64,000 nucleotides of DNA from Oleiphilus messinensis (GCF_002162375.1 NZ_CP021425.1:1-64000), one strand, 5' to 3'; counted from the stretch's first letter, positions 48,687 through 58,470 are shown. Numbers and translations: made by a program. The notes: generated from the sequence alone by a model not told the origin.

Positions 48687-50726
48687 ATGGCCAATCCTCT
48701 CTTGCAAGAAACTCTTTATCCGGCTTTTGATCAAATTAAAGCTGAGCATATCGTACCGGCGATAGATACCGTGCTTGCGGATAATCGGGCAGCAATTTCA
48801 GTTTTGTTGCATCAACAGCAACCGGGCTGGCGGGATTTTGTCGCACGGATGGAGGCGTTGGAAGACCGTCTGGAGAATGTTTGGTCGACCATTAGTCATT
48901 TGAACAGCGTCATGAACAGTGACGAGATTCGCGATGCCTATAAAGTCTGTGTGCAAAAAGTGACGGAGTACAGTACTGAACTGGGTCAGAACAAGGACTT
49001 GTGGCAAGCCTACAAACAATGCCGTGATTCGGATGAATTCAAGACGTTGTCTCAGCAACAATGCAAAGCAATTGAAAATATTCTGCAGGACTTCCACCTT
49101 TCCGGTGTCGATCTCGAAGAAGAGAAGAAACAGCGTTTTGCTTCACTCTCGCAGAAACTTGCAGATTTGACCAGTCGATTTTCCGATAATGTACTGGATG
49201 CGACCCAAGGCTGGACACTGCACGTGGAAGATGCTGAAACTGTGCCGGGATTACCGGAGAGCGCATTAAAGTCTGCAGAACAGGCTGCACAGCAACGGGA
49301 TTTGTCGGGTTTAGTGTTCACACTCGATATACCCAGCTATTTGCCGATGGTGACCTACTGTGAAAACGCAGATTTACGTCGACAAATGTATGAAGCTTAT
49401 AATACCCGTGCATCGGAATGTGGTCCGAATGCGGGTAAGTGGGATAACACCCAGATCATGCAGGATATTTTGCAAGTACGTGCAGAATTGGCGGGATTAT
49501 TGGGGTTTGCAAACTATGCTGAGCGTTCTCTTGCCCGGAAAATGGCGAATACCCCTGCTGAAGTGCTGGATTTCCTGAGAGAACTGGCGAGTAAGTCCAA
49601 GCCTTACGCCGAAAAGGATTTGCAGGAACTGCGGGAATTTGCTCAACAGCTGGATGGAACCACTGAACTGAATGCCTGGGATGTCCCCTTCTACAGTGAA
49701 AAATTGAAACAGCAGCGTTATCAATTGTCCCAGGAACAATTACGCCCTTATTTTCCATTACCACGGGTATTACAGGGGTTGTTTACCTGTGCTTCCCGCT
49801 TGTTCAATATTGAAATCAAAAATGTGGCGGCACCGGTACCGCTTTGGCATGAGGACGTTCAATTTTTTGAAATTCATCGTAACGGTGAACAGATTGCGGC
49901 ATTTTATTTTGATGTGTACGCCCGTTCTAACAAGCGTGGTGGTGCCTGGATGGCCAATTGCCGTACCCGTCGTCGCCTTGCCGATGGCCAAATCCAGTTG
50001 CCCGTGGCGTTTATGGTGTGTAATTTCTCAAATCCGGTGGACGGCCGCCCTGCTCTGCTTACCCATGACGAAGTGACTACACTGTTTCATGAATTTGGTC
50101 ATGGTCTGCATCATATGCTGACACGTATGGAGGTGTCCGAGGTCTCCGGTATTAATGGGGTCGCCTGGGATGCGGTAGAACTGCCTAGTCAATTTATGGA
50201 AAACTGGTGTTGGGAGCCGGAAGCGCTGGAATTAATCTCCGGACATTTCGAATCTGGAGAGCCTCTGCCGGATACTCTGCTCCAGCAAATGTTGAAAGCA
50301 CGTAATTTCCAGGCGGGATTATTTACGGTACGCCAGCTGGAGTTTGCCTTGTTTGACTTCCGCTTGCACAGTGAGTACCAAGTGGACGCGCCTGTGGATA
50401 TATTGCGCTTACTGGCAGAAGTTCGCGATGAAGTTGCGGTCATTGTGCCGCCCGCATTTAATCGCTTCCCCCATAGTTTCTCCCATATATTTGCCGGTGG
50501 TTATGCTGCGGGCTATTACAGTTACAAATGGGCAGAAGTACTGGCTGCGGATGCGTTCTCGCTGTTTGAAGAAAATGGCATATTTGATACGAAAACCGGA
50601 GAGTTGTTCAGAACCACGGTGTTGGAACAAGGCGGATCCCGGGAGCCGATGGAATTGTTTGTTGAATTCCGGGGTCGCAAACCCAGTGTCGAGCCATTAT
50701 TAAGACATTCCGGATTAGCGGCCTAA
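48687..50726 (+). CDS. prlC: Oligopeptidase A (M3 metallopeptidase)
   Basis: 679 residues; zinc-binding HEFGH at residues 468-472 with the downstream Glu in the GINGVAWDAVELPSQFMENW stretch. Degrades cytoplasmic oligopeptides and signal-peptide fragments. Full length for the family. yheV follows after 62 bases, a neighbour seen in many gammaproteobacteria. Confidence 0.97.
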   Translation: MANPLLQETLYPAFDQIKAEHIVPAIDTVLADNRAAISVLLHQQQPGWRDFVARMEALEDRLENVWSTISHLNSVMNSDEIRDAYKVCVQKVTEYSTELGQNKDLWQAYKQCRDSDEFKTLSQQQCKAIENILQDFHLSGVDLEEEKKQRFASLSQKLADLTSRFSDNVLDATQGWTLHVEDAETVPGLPESALKSAEQAAQQRDLSGLVFTLDIPSYLPMVTYCENADLRRQMYEAYNTRASECGPNAGKWDNTQIMQDILQVRAELAGLLGFANYAERSLARKMANTPAEVLDFLRELASKSKPYAEKDLQELREFAQQLDGTTELNAWDVPFYSEKLKQQRYQLSQEQLRPYFPLPRVLQGLFTCASRLFNIEIKNVAAPVPLWHEDVQFFEIHRNGEQIAAFYFDVYARSNKRGGAWMANCRTRRRLADGQIQLPVAFMVCNFSNPVDGRPALLTHDEVTTLFHEFGHGLHHMLTRMEVSEVSGINGVAWDAVELPSQFMENWCWEPEALELISGHFESGEPLPDTLLQQMLKARNFQAGLFTVRQLEFALFDFRLHSEYQVDAPVDILRLLAEVRDEVAVIVPPAFNRFPHSFSHIFAGGYAAGYYSYKWAEVLAADAFSLFEENGIFDTKTGELFRTTVLEQGGSREPMELFVEFRGRKPSVEPLLRHSGLAA

Positions 50727-50788
50727 AAAACTCCGATCTTGCCAAAGGACGCCTGCTGAGTGGTAAAATACACGAAGGAGGAGTCCTT

Positions 50789-51037
50789 ATGACAACGAAA
50801 CGCCGATTTATTGCCGGGGCAGTCTGTCCACGCTGTGCCGAAATGGACAAACTGGTTATGTACCGGGAAGCAGAAACGACTTACCGGGAGTGTATCAGTT
50901 GTGGTTACGAAGACAGCCAGACTGAATCCAGCTTTACCGAGTTGAAAACCCGGGTCAATCAGGTTGATACACCGGAAGCGGCATCATCTGCAGCAGATGA
51001 TATAGCTGTGGTACGCATTCTGGAGCCCGGGAAGTGA
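50789..51037 (+). CDS. yheV: YheV-family zinc-ribbon-like protein
   Basis: 82 residues with two Cys pairs, CPRC (about 13-16) and CISC (about 35-38), the metal ribbon of YheV, and RRFIAGAVCP at the N-terminus. Function unknown. Good ribosome site GAAGGAGGAG. Likely co-transcribed with prlC. Confidence 0.9.
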   Translation: MTTKRRFIAGAVCPRCAEMDKLVMYREAETTYRECISCGYEDSQTESSFTELKTRVNQVDTPEAASSAADDIAVVRILEPGK

Positions 51038-51084
51038 TTGCCCGACTGGCCAGGTAAGGCCAGCCCGGTTTGAAAAAATGAAAA

Positions 51085-51735
51085 TCAACCGGAACGCATT
51101 GAAAAATTGAAACGTATCTGATTGCGTTCCAGCAAGGAATTCCAGTAATCCCGCATCCAGTTCCAGGCTTTGTGTTTGACCTGTCTGACAAATGGATTGA
51201 GATCCAGCTCATAGTAACTGGGCGCACCCATCAGCTGGCAGACTGTAATCAAAATTGATTGATCCAGTTCGTTGGAAAAAGGCTCACCAATCAAATGGTG
51301 GGCCAACAGATTTGCTTCGGTGGTTTTGACATCGACCAGGTTGCTGTTTCGAATACTTTTATTATTCTCATACATCTCTTCAATGAGTCGATGACACAGA
51401 TAGGCATTCATCAGCAGTCCGTCAAGGCCCACATATTTGGAGAATATCACTGAGGGTTGTATAAAGTAGTTGATGGCGGTGTCAATGAATGGCTGAAAAA
51501 GATCCTGCTCGTCCGCTTCTCTGGCACAGGCTTCAACACATTCAATGAGGCGCGGTGCCATTTCGATATACTCAACCGCAAAATTGAACAGACAATCCTG
51601 CGGGCTGTCACCATGCAGGCCAATAATCAGATGCAGTTCGCCCAGCTTACTGTTCATCAGACGGGCGAAGTGACCGGTTTTAGCCTCGTCCGCTTTGGCC
51701 TTCTGAATTAAAAAGATGATTTTATCCGGTGTCAT
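51085..51735 (-). CDS. Conserved-looking hypothetical protein
   Basis: 216 residues, mainly helical, with no signal peptide or membrane segment. Distinct stretches are LGELHLIIGLHGDSPQDC, FIDTAINYFIQPSVIFSKYVGLDGLLMNAYLCHRLIEEM and a C-terminal WNWMRDYWNSLLERNQIRFNFSMRSG. I recognise no family. Convergent with yheV. Confidence 0.6.
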   Translation of the reverse strand: MTPDKIIFLIQKAKADEAKTGHFARLMNSKLGELHLIIGLHGDSPQDCLFNFAVEYIEMAPRLIECVEACAREADEQDLFQPFIDTAINYFIQPSVIFSKYVGLDGLLMNAYLCHRLIEEMYENNKSIRNSNLVDVKTTEANLLAHHLIGEPFSNELDQSILITVCQLMGAPSYYELDLNPFVRQVKHKAWNWMRDYWNSLLERNQIRFNFSMRSG

Positions 51736-51992
51736 GTAGGTTCCTGCGCTTATACCTACTCTTTAAACTGAAACGTCAACACGCTCTAATTACAGTGTAG
51801 AAGAGAACTGGGTGAGATAAAGGCTGCGGTTAGTCTATTTTGGTATGTACGTAGAGCAAATACCCCCTGCTGAGTATAAGATGGTTCCTTGGCGATGAGC
51901 AGCGCCTGCAGAGTTTATTAAAACTACCAAATAGTCTAAGCGGTAAAAATAGCCTGAGCGGCAATCCCATTAAATTGAAAAGGAGTACGAAG

Positions 51993-52742
51993 TTGACATC
52001 GAAAGTTAAGAAAATGGTGCTGATATCGGGTCTTTCGGCATTCGTGGTGGGGTTGGTTATTGCCATAATCGTTGGCCAGCGAAGCGGTGGGGCACTACCG
52101 CAATCCTATCTCGAAAACCTGGCAAAATCAGGAATATATATCCATGAAGAGGGTACCACAGTGCCCGCTGTGGCGTTATTGGATCAACAGGGTAATCCAT
52201 TCAATATCCGTGATCTCGAAGGTACATGGTCTTTCGTTTTCTTTGGTTATACCTATTGCCCGGATATTTGCCCGACGACTTTGGTTACGTTTAAAAAGCT
52301 GGAAAAGGCGCTTTCAGAGAGCGGTTTTCTGGATGATACCCGTTTTGTGATGGTTTCAGTCGACCCGAAACGGGATACACCTGAACGACTCAACGCATAC
52401 CTGGCGTTTTTTAATCCGGACTATCTGGGTCTGACCGGGGATGTGAATGCCATTACGGCACTGGCTCGATCTGTCAATGTCGGATTTCGTATTCCTGATA
52501 AGCAACCGGGCGGAAGTCAAGATAACGGGGATTCGATGAAGGCGCAGAACTTTGAGGCAGGTCAGGGTAATCAGCCGAATAATTCGGAAAATACCGGACT
52601 GGAAGCGATGGATGATTATCTCGTGGACCACAGTACTCATATTTTGTTGTTGAATCCGGATGTTCAATTGGCCGGTGTGTTTCAAATGCCTCACCGGGAG
52701 GCATTAATGGCGTCTGTTTACCAGCGACTCAGACAGGATTAA
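51993..52742 (+). CDS. Sco1/SenC-family copper-handling thioredoxin-like protein
   Basis: 249 residues with one N-terminal membrane anchor (about 9-29). Copper ligands CPDIC (Cys89, Cys93) in FFGYTYCPDICPTTL and the conserved His in DHSTHILLLNPD near 216. Helps assemble the CuA site of cytochrome oxidase, or acts as a redox sensor. TTG 51993 is preferred because AAGGAG lies 7 bases upstream; the frame is open from TTG 51975. It has an insert rich in Gly, Asn and Gln (about 170-200), absent from many homologues. Confidence 0.92.
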   Translation: MTSKVKKMVLISGLSAFVVGLVIAIIVGQRSGGALPQSYLENLAKSGIYIHEEGTTVPAVALLDQQGNPFNIRDLEGTWSFVFFGYTYCPDICPTTLVTFKKLEKALSESGFLDDTRFVMVSVDPKRDTPERLNAYLAFFNPDYLGLTGDVNAITALARSVNVGFRIPDKQPGGSQDNGDSMKAQNFEAGQGNQPNNSENTGLEAMDDYLVDHSTHILLLNPDVQLAGVFQMPHREALMASVYQRLRQD

Positions 52743-52776
52743 CAAGCACCTGATAGGTGTGAAGAGGGCTTCCAGT

Positions 52777-53751
52777 ATGGGACAGCCGTTGAGTGTAGAC
52801 GGTTTGATGGGAGATCTGGTTGCCCATGTGCGTGATGGAATCGTCGTCACAGATTTAAGCAGTCAAAAAAACGAGATTGTATTTGCCAACCCGGCATTTC
52901 TGAACATGCTGGGTTATCGGGAAAATGATATCGTCGGGCAGGGCACCCGTGCTTTATTGGGCAAGCAAACCCGTCCATTGGCGGCACAGACGTTTCGTCG
53001 AGCGATCGCAAAAAAACTGGAATGTCTGGTTACGGTCAGTGTTTTGTGTCGAGATGGCAGCGAACGTTGGCTTGAAGTGAGTGGTTCGCCCTTGATGCTT
53101 CCGGGTCAACCGCCTTATTACGTCGGAATCTGTCGTGATGTATCGCAACGCGTGAGTGCATTTCAGGCCGTGTTGGAATCGGAAATTTTCCTGGCAGAAA
53201 CCGGGCCGGAAAATACCGGGCACGAAACGGCATTATCCATTGATGCTTTGACTTCTCTGTATAACCGTAATTATTTCGAAGAGTATGCTGAACGGGAATG
53301 GTCCATGATGACTCGCCAGCACCTCCCGATAACGTTGTTCATGCTGGGTTTGAAAGACCTTGATCTTGTTGCGCAAGACGGGAGCCAGTTATCAGAGAGC
53401 AAGTTCAAAGAGGCTGCAGCGGATCGAATTCGGGGACTCTTCCGGCGTGGCACAGATCTGGTCGCACACTTTGATGATACCCGTTTCGTAATGATTTCGG
53501 CGGGAATGGGCTGGGAAGAGGTGGAGTTAATGTCGAACAGACTCCACCAACAAGTGAGTGATCTCATTCGGCAACTGACTCAGCACGTCAAGACCGAGCA
53601 GGAGGCTTTAGTTCATGTTGCAGTTGGTGTTTCCACCTCAATTCCCGAAGAAGGACATGCCATCGATGAGTTAATACAGGCAGCGGAAATGGCATTGCTT
53701 GATGCGTTCAGCGCAACTGGTAAACCTGTAGTTATGCGCTCGCCGCTGTAG
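52777..53751 (+). CDS. PAS domain protein with a degenerate GGDEF domain
   Basis: 324 residues. A PAS domain (about 8-130; IVFANPAFLNMLGYRENDIVGQ and YYVGICRDVSQRV) precedes a GGDEF-type fold (DALTSLYNRNYFEEYAEREWSMMTR), but the active-site string is replaced by HFDDTRFVM, so it should not make cyclic di-GMP. ATG 52777 with AGAGGG upstream; the frame is open from GTG 52759. Convergent with an HD-GYP gene 13 bases away. Probably a sensor with a regulatory, non-catalytic output. Confidence 0.82.
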   Translation: MGQPLSVDGLMGDLVAHVRDGIVVTDLSSQKNEIVFANPAFLNMLGYRENDIVGQGTRALLGKQTRPLAAQTFRRAIAKKLECLVTVSVLCRDGSERWLEVSGSPLMLPGQPPYYVGICRDVSQRVSAFQAVLESEIFLAETGPENTGHETALSIDALTSLYNRNYFEEYAEREWSMMTRQHLPITLFMLGLKDLDLVAQDGSQLSESKFKEAAADRIRGLFRRGTDLVAHFDDTRFVMISAGMGWEEVELMSNRLHQQVSDLIRQLTQHVKTEQEALVHVAVGVSTSIPEEGHAIDELIQAAEMALLDAFSATGKPVVMRSPL

Positions 53752-53764
53752 CAATGGCAGCGCT

Positions 53765-54970
53765 CTAGAGAAAATCTTTCACGGTAATTTTATAAAAGTC
53801 CGGATCGGCAGCTTTGATGATCCGATCCTGAGCCCCTGGCTTCGCTAAGTCAATTACCTGAAGTTTGATAAAGCTGCGAAACTTCGTATGGTACATCACA
53901 CGAACGACGGGCAAGCGTTGATCGAATTCGTTGCTCTCAATGACCACTCCGAGGCGACCGCTCTCCAGGAGCACGAGAGAACCAACCGGGTAAATACCCA
54001 CACAGCGTATGAAGTGCTCGACCAATGAACGATCAAGATGGGTGCCGCTCCATTCCAGGAGTTTTTTAATGGCGAGTGTAGGGTGCATGCCTTTATGATA
54101 ACAGCGATCTGCTGTAATCGCGTCATAGACATCGGTGATCGCAACCATGCGCCCATAGGGCGAAATTTCTTCTCCTTTCAACCCATTCGGATAGCCACTG
54201 CCATCCATTCGTTCATGATGCTGGCCTGCTACAATTGCGGTTAGTTCACTGATCCCTTCCGTATTCTTGAGAATCTCTTCACTGTGCGTGACATGTTGTT
54301 TCATGGCGCTGAATTCCGCTTCGTTTAAACGATCCGGTTTGTGCAATATTTCGTCCGGGACGAGAATTTTGCCGATATCATGGAGCAGGGCGCCGACAAT
54401 GGTTTGTTGCATGATGTTGCGATCCAGTTGGATGGATCGGCCAAAAACGGACATTAATACACTGAGATTAACAGAGTGCTCCATGAGATACTGGTCTTTT
54501 TCGCGAATTCGACCCAGACAGCTGAGTGCATTGTGATTGCGGAAAATGGAGTCCAGCATATCATCTGCGAGTTCTTCAACCGAGGAGACATCAATCTGCT
54601 TACCCAGTTTTATGTCGTCCATTACGTTGCTGACCAGACCTGTGGCTTCCTTGTGAATTTGACTGGCCCTGATCATTTCATCTTTGATACTGATTGCGGG
54701 TTTGGTCAGGGGTTTGAGGGCTGCCACTTCGGCCAGGTCCTGCTCGTTTTGTTGATCAACTTCGTTTGCGGGAATGCCGTCCTGGGTATCGTCACCTTTC
54801 ATGGTGTCGATGTACAAATCCGTAACACCCAGGCTTTTGATCTTTTCAATGATGGCTTCGTTTTTGATCTGGCCTTTTTTTCGGGCATTGTTGTGGGGAA
54901 TCCAGTCTCGATTGAGATCAGAGATGTACATACCCACACGTAACTGGGAAATAGGGATGCGCTTGATCAC
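53765..54970 (-). CDS. HD-GYP domain protein (DUF3391 plus HD-GYP), likely cyclic di-GMP phosphodiesterase
   Basis: 401 residues. N-terminal DUF3391-type segment (RIPISQLRVGMYISDLNRDW), then HD-GYP: EHSVNLSVL, GALLHDIGKILVP, HHERMDGSGYPNGLKGEEISPYGRMVAITDVYDAI. Metal ligands and GYP are intact, so hydrolysis of cyclic di-GMP is expected. GTG 54970 with AAAAGGAAAA upstream is preferred over the far upstream ATG at 55108, whose first 46 residues do not look conserved. Confidence 0.9.
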   Translation of the reverse strand: MIKRIPISQLRVGMYISDLNRDWIPHNNARKKGQIKNEAIIEKIKSLGVTDLYIDTMKGDDTQDGIPANEVDQQNEQDLAEVAALKPLTKPAISIKDEMIRASQIHKEATGLVSNVMDDIKLGKQIDVSSVEELADDMLDSIFRNHNALSCLGRIREKDQYLMEHSVNLSVLMSVFGRSIQLDRNIMQQTIVGALLHDIGKILVPDEILHKPDRLNEAEFSAMKQHVTHSEEILKNTEGISELTAIVAGQHHERMDGSGYPNGLKGEEISPYGRMVAITDVYDAITADRCYHKGMHPTLAIKKLLEWSGTHLDRSLVEHFIRCVGIYPVGSLVLLESGRLGVVIESNEFDQRLPVVRVMYHTKFRSFIKLQVIDLAKPGAQDRIIKAADPDFYKITVKDFL

Positions 54971-55231
54971 AGGCGTTTTCCTTTTGCGTTCGGTAATGCA
55001 ATGGTCCCGGTAATATAACGATCTCGATGGCACATTAGCGTCGCTCGTACACCGGTCCGCATCACGTTCAAGCTTTAACAGAATCTGAGTAGGAAACATC
55101 AATAGCATTCAGTATAGCGGTATCTGGATGGAGTTGTGCACGGATTGATCCGTTTGCTGTATCCATGTGGTACGTGTGTACAAAATATGGCAAGCTATCG
55201 CGGTTTTAATATGGTTACTGAAAATTGAGTT

Positions 55232-56092
55232 ATGAAAAAACTGATTCGTAAAACCTTGAACACCGTGGCGGTGCCAACGGAGTTATCCACCGTAACAACC
55301 ATCAATCATCATGCTGAAGTGGCCGCTGAAGCAGTTGATCTTTCCCCTGACAATGTTGAGCGAATCTGGTCTGCGGTCGAGACCCTTTATCGTTCAGGTA
55401 CTCAGCCAGCCATTCAGTTGTGTCTGAGGCGTCGCGGTGAGATTGTGTTACATCGTGCCATTGGACACCGGGCCGGAAACGGGCCAAAAGACAGCAGGGA
55501 TACGCCAAAGCAACTGATGGATACCAGCACACCGATGTGTTTGTTTTCATCCTCCAAGGCGGTAACAGCTCTCCTGATCCATATGTTGTGTGAAGAGACC
55601 GAAGTTAATTTACTGGATCCTGTAAGTTACTATCTCCCTGAATTTGCCAAACATGGTAAACGCAACATCACGATCCATCAGATTCTTTCCCATCGGGGCG
55701 GCATTCCGGGGCTGCCAGCAAATGTACCGCTTGATACCTTGTGGGACGATGAGGAAATATGGCGCCTTTTGTGTGAGGCCAAACCGATTTCGGTTGATGG
55801 CAATATGCTCGCTTATCATGCCATTACGGGTGGTTTCGTCCTCGGCAGACTGGTGCAGAAAATTACAGGCGCAGGTATTCAACAGTACCTCCAGAAGAAA
55901 TTGCGTGAGCCACTGGCCATGACAAACTTCACCTATGGCATACCTTCCGGTGACTGTTCAGGAATAGCGTTGAACTATGCGACGGGTCCCAAACCTGTAT
56001 TTCCGATTTCCTGGTTTGTGAAACGTGCATTGGGGGCAGATATAGATACTATTGAGTCTGTGAGTAATGACCGTTTTCATAAACCTGCTTAA
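55232..56092 (+). pseudogene. Serine hydrolase (class C beta-lactamase/EstB-like), 5' part, interrupted
   Basis: 286 codons of a serine hydrolase of the beta-lactamase family: SSSKAVTALLIHML holds the S-x-x-K nucleophile motif, then HQILSHRGGIPG, YHAITGGFVLG (Y-x-N-like position) and LREPLAMTNFTYG. The sequence ends after SNDRFHKPA where an IS607-type element begins; the rest of the gene lies at 58685. An intact enzyme would have both parts (about 430 residues), so this copy is not functional unless restored by excision. Confidence 0.85.
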
Positions 56093-56121
56093 ACCTACTC
56101 AAGGTTTAAACGAGCCTATCC

Positions 56122-57777
56122 CTACAGCGCAGGGTGCGCGGAAAGCAAGGTAGTGCTTTCCTGAATCAAGTCGGGACTCATGCCCGGTCTACCATCAAGG
56201 CGAGCCTCAACGGAGTAACTAACCCGATTCACACGACGAAAGTGACGCCAGCCACTCAGAAAATCTAATGATTTTTCGAGTGGTTGGTACCAACGCTGAA
56301 GTTTGTTGTAATACTGATAATCCCCGAGCGCCATCCTTACAGGCGGATGCTCGGTCTTAACGGTACCCTTCGCGTTAATACCAATGAGTTGTTTTGGCGG
56401 CTTTTCTTTAAAGCCATAATGCCGACGACCAATCACTAACGCGGCGGCATGGTGGTCTGAGAAACCGTGTCGATCGCGATATTTCATCCGCCCCAATAAT
56501 GAGGTATAAGCCGGATTGACGTGATAAAGGTGTATGCCGCGTTTAATGCTTTGCGTTTCAATCAAGTCCTTGATCTTGCCGTAAGCAAAGGCATTCAACA
56601 TGCGGGCATACTGAGGATGATCCTGCTTTTGGTACTGCCGTTTCTTCTGCTGAAAATCCAGCTTTTCGATCACCACCGCTTTACTTTGCTGTGCGGCAAA
56701 ATCCATCAGGTCGCGTACGGCATCCCCAATAATGGCTGCCCGTTGAGCATCATTCTTATAGTGTAACGGTAAGTCAAACGTTCGGTGTTGCAGTGGGTTA
56801 CCGTTTCGATCCAGCTCGACGACCGCTAAGTGGTCCGGGTTGACATCTACACCGATGACACCTTGGTCAGCATCGATCCACTCTGCTTGCTCTGTTGATC
56901 CTGCCACTTCCACGCTAACGAGTAACCGCCAACCTTTTTTGTCTCGCTTAAATCGAAAGCTCAGGGATTGCCCTTTGATTGATTTATCGTGTTTTTTAAC
57001 CTGATTCTGCCAAACGGCTTGGGCAATAGCCGCCTTACCATGCTTGAATTGCAGGCGATCAATATTAATGGTCGTGCCGAACGTGGCGCGTAATTGATGG
57101 GGCACCAAGAGTTTTAGTTGGTAAGCATCTTCTTGCTCACTGGGCGATAGCTGGGCATTTTGACAGCCCCAGGATTCATCATGAGAACCCACTAATAGAA
57201 ATTCACGGTGTCGCGCTTCGTGCCAGCGACATTGCCAATCCCTGACCCCTTCATTGGATTTTAGTGTTTGTCGCTCTTTCAGCAGCTTTCGACCACCAAA
57301 ACAAATCGGTGTTTTGTTTTCCTGTTTTTCGGCCACCAAGGCGGCCTGCTTTTGCTGCCAACGATGCAGTTTCACTTGCTTCTGTCGCAGCCTGTTGCGA
57401 AGTTGTTTTGCCTGTTGCGGGCAGCCTTTCTCTGCAACATGATCACAGCGCTGCTTTAGCTTGTTGAGCGTTTTCTCCAGCTGTTTGATTTTAACGTCCA
57501 GCGTCACCAATCGGTTGTTTCGATTGGTTTGGTAAGACTGGATTAAACCTTTAATGCTTTGCCGGACGCCTTGAAACACCCGGTAGCTGAAAGGCATCCC
57601 CATTTCATGCATAAACTGGGTACGATTCAATTGCTGGGCTTTAGGCTTTTGTAAGTTAGCAAACCAACGAAACTTCACTTGATTCCACAGCTCGGCATAG
57701 TGGCACAATGCCGCATCCTGCTCATGAATCAAATCAAGCCGGGTTTCAAAGGTGAGTGTTTTCGTTGGCGTATCCAC
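56122..57777 (-). CDS. tnpB: Large TnpB-family protein (RuvC nuclease) without a visible zinc finger
   Basis: 551 residues, longer than the usual 350-420. RuvC residues are present: Asp near 311 (VIGVDVNPDHLAVVELD), Glu near 371 (AVVIEKLDF) and Asp near 440 (FSDHHAAALVIGRR). The four-Cys zinc finger that normally lies between the second and third is missing (VNPAYTSLLGRMKYRDRHG instead). A Lys/Gln-rich coiled-coil-like segment (about 90-150) lies in the first part. The GTG start overlaps the tnpA stop by one base. TnpB proteins are RNA-guided nucleases whose guide RNA comes from the element's right end, here around 56090-56200; that RNA is inferred, not seen. Confidence 0.85.
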   Translation of the reverse strand: MDTPTKTLTFETRLDLIHEQDAALCHYAELWNQVKFRWFANLQKPKAQQLNRTQFMHEMGMPFSYRVFQGVRQSIKGLIQSYQTNRNNRLVTLDVKIKQLEKTLNKLKQRCDHVAEKGCPQQAKQLRNRLRQKQVKLHRWQQKQAALVAEKQENKTPICFGGRKLLKERQTLKSNEGVRDWQCRWHEARHREFLLVGSHDESWGCQNAQLSPSEQEDAYQLKLLVPHQLRATFGTTINIDRLQFKHGKAAIAQAVWQNQVKKHDKSIKGQSLSFRFKRDKKGWRLLVSVEVAGSTEQAEWIDADQGVIGVDVNPDHLAVVELDRNGNPLQHRTFDLPLHYKNDAQRAAIIGDAVRDLMDFAAQQSKAVVIEKLDFQQKKRQYQKQDHPQYARMLNAFAYGKIKDLIETQSIKRGIHLYHVNPAYTSLLGRMKYRDRHGFSDHHAAALVIGRRHYGFKEKPPKQLIGINAKGTVKTEHPPVRMALGDYQYYNKLQRWYQPLEKSLDFLSGWRHFRRVNRVSYSVEARLDGRPGMSPDLIQESTTLLSAHPAL

Positions 57778-58373
57778 TAGGCGATGGCTCGTTGATTTTT
57801 ACGACTACGTGAACCATGCAATCGCGCACTGAAGACCGTCATTAACGCTAACACATCATGGCAAAGTTGCTGTTCAAAGTTTTCTTCAACTTCCTCAAGA
57901 ATGACAACCTCCGTACCGTAAAACTGGCAAAGCGCAAATAACAATTCAGCCCCAAATCGGAGTAAGCGATCTTTATGAACGATAACCAGTCGTTTTACCT
58001 TACGCTGACAAATCAACTTAATTAATCGCTTTAATCCCCGTTTTTTATAGTTTAATCCTGAGCCAAGATCATCAATGGTTTCGACAGCTTCATAGCCAGC
58101 CTCTCTGGCATGTTTTTGCAAGCGAGCAATTTGCGTTTGCAAATCTTTTTTCTGATCATGAGAAGAGACGCGTGCATAACAGATTGTTCTGCGTTGCTCA
58201 TTAGCAGTCGACTGACCGCAAAAGGCTAAAAGTTTATCAAGCGCGTAACGACGATGGCCACCAGGCGTACGGAAATCTGAGAAAAATCGTGATTCTTTTT
58301 CCCAGCGACGAAGGGTGGAAACGGCCACACCCAGCAGAAAAGCGGCAGCGCCTATCGATAGAAATTCAGCCAT
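57777..58373 (-). CDS. tnpA: IS607-family serine recombinase TnpA
   Basis: 198 residues: N-terminal MerR-type HTH (SIGAAAFLLGVAVSTLRRWEKESRF, RTPGGHRRY), then the serine-recombinase fold ICYARVSSHDQKKDLQTQ with catalytic Ser70, and KRLVIVHKDRLLRFG. ATG 58373 is chosen because GGAGG (58382-58386) is 8 bases upstream; an ATG two codons earlier is too close. Frame intact, so mobility is plausible. Confidence 0.92.
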   Translation of the reverse strand: MAEFLSIGAAAFLLGVAVSTLRRWEKESRFFSDFRTPGGHRRYALDKLLAFCGQSTANEQRRTICYARVSSHDQKKDLQTQIARLQKHAREAGYEAVETIDDLGSGLNYKKRGLKRLIKLICQRKVKRLVIVHKDRLLRFGAELLFALCQFYGTEVVILEEVEENFEQQLCHDVLALMTVFSARLHGSRSRKNQRAIA

Positions 58374-58470
58374 GATCATCACCTCCATCCATGAGAAAAC
58401 AATACTGTACAAGCTACTGTATATGAGTAGGTTTAGTCAAGTATTTCGTTAACTGTTAAAGCCCCCGGTT

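Larger units (their letters stand above)
56090..58435 (-). mobile_element. IS607-type element (TnpA serine recombinase plus TnpB)
   Basis: Two overlapping minus-strand genes, tnpA then tnpB, in the order of IS607. The limits are taken from a 12-bp inverted match TAAACCTACTCA (56090-56101) and its complement (58424-58435). The left copy is part of a 21-base palindrome TTAAACCT-ACTCA-AGGTTTAA (56089-56109). IS607 elements normally lack long terminal repeats and target duplications, and none is seen, so the exact boundary may be a few bases away. It splits the serine hydrolase gene. Confidence 0.8.
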
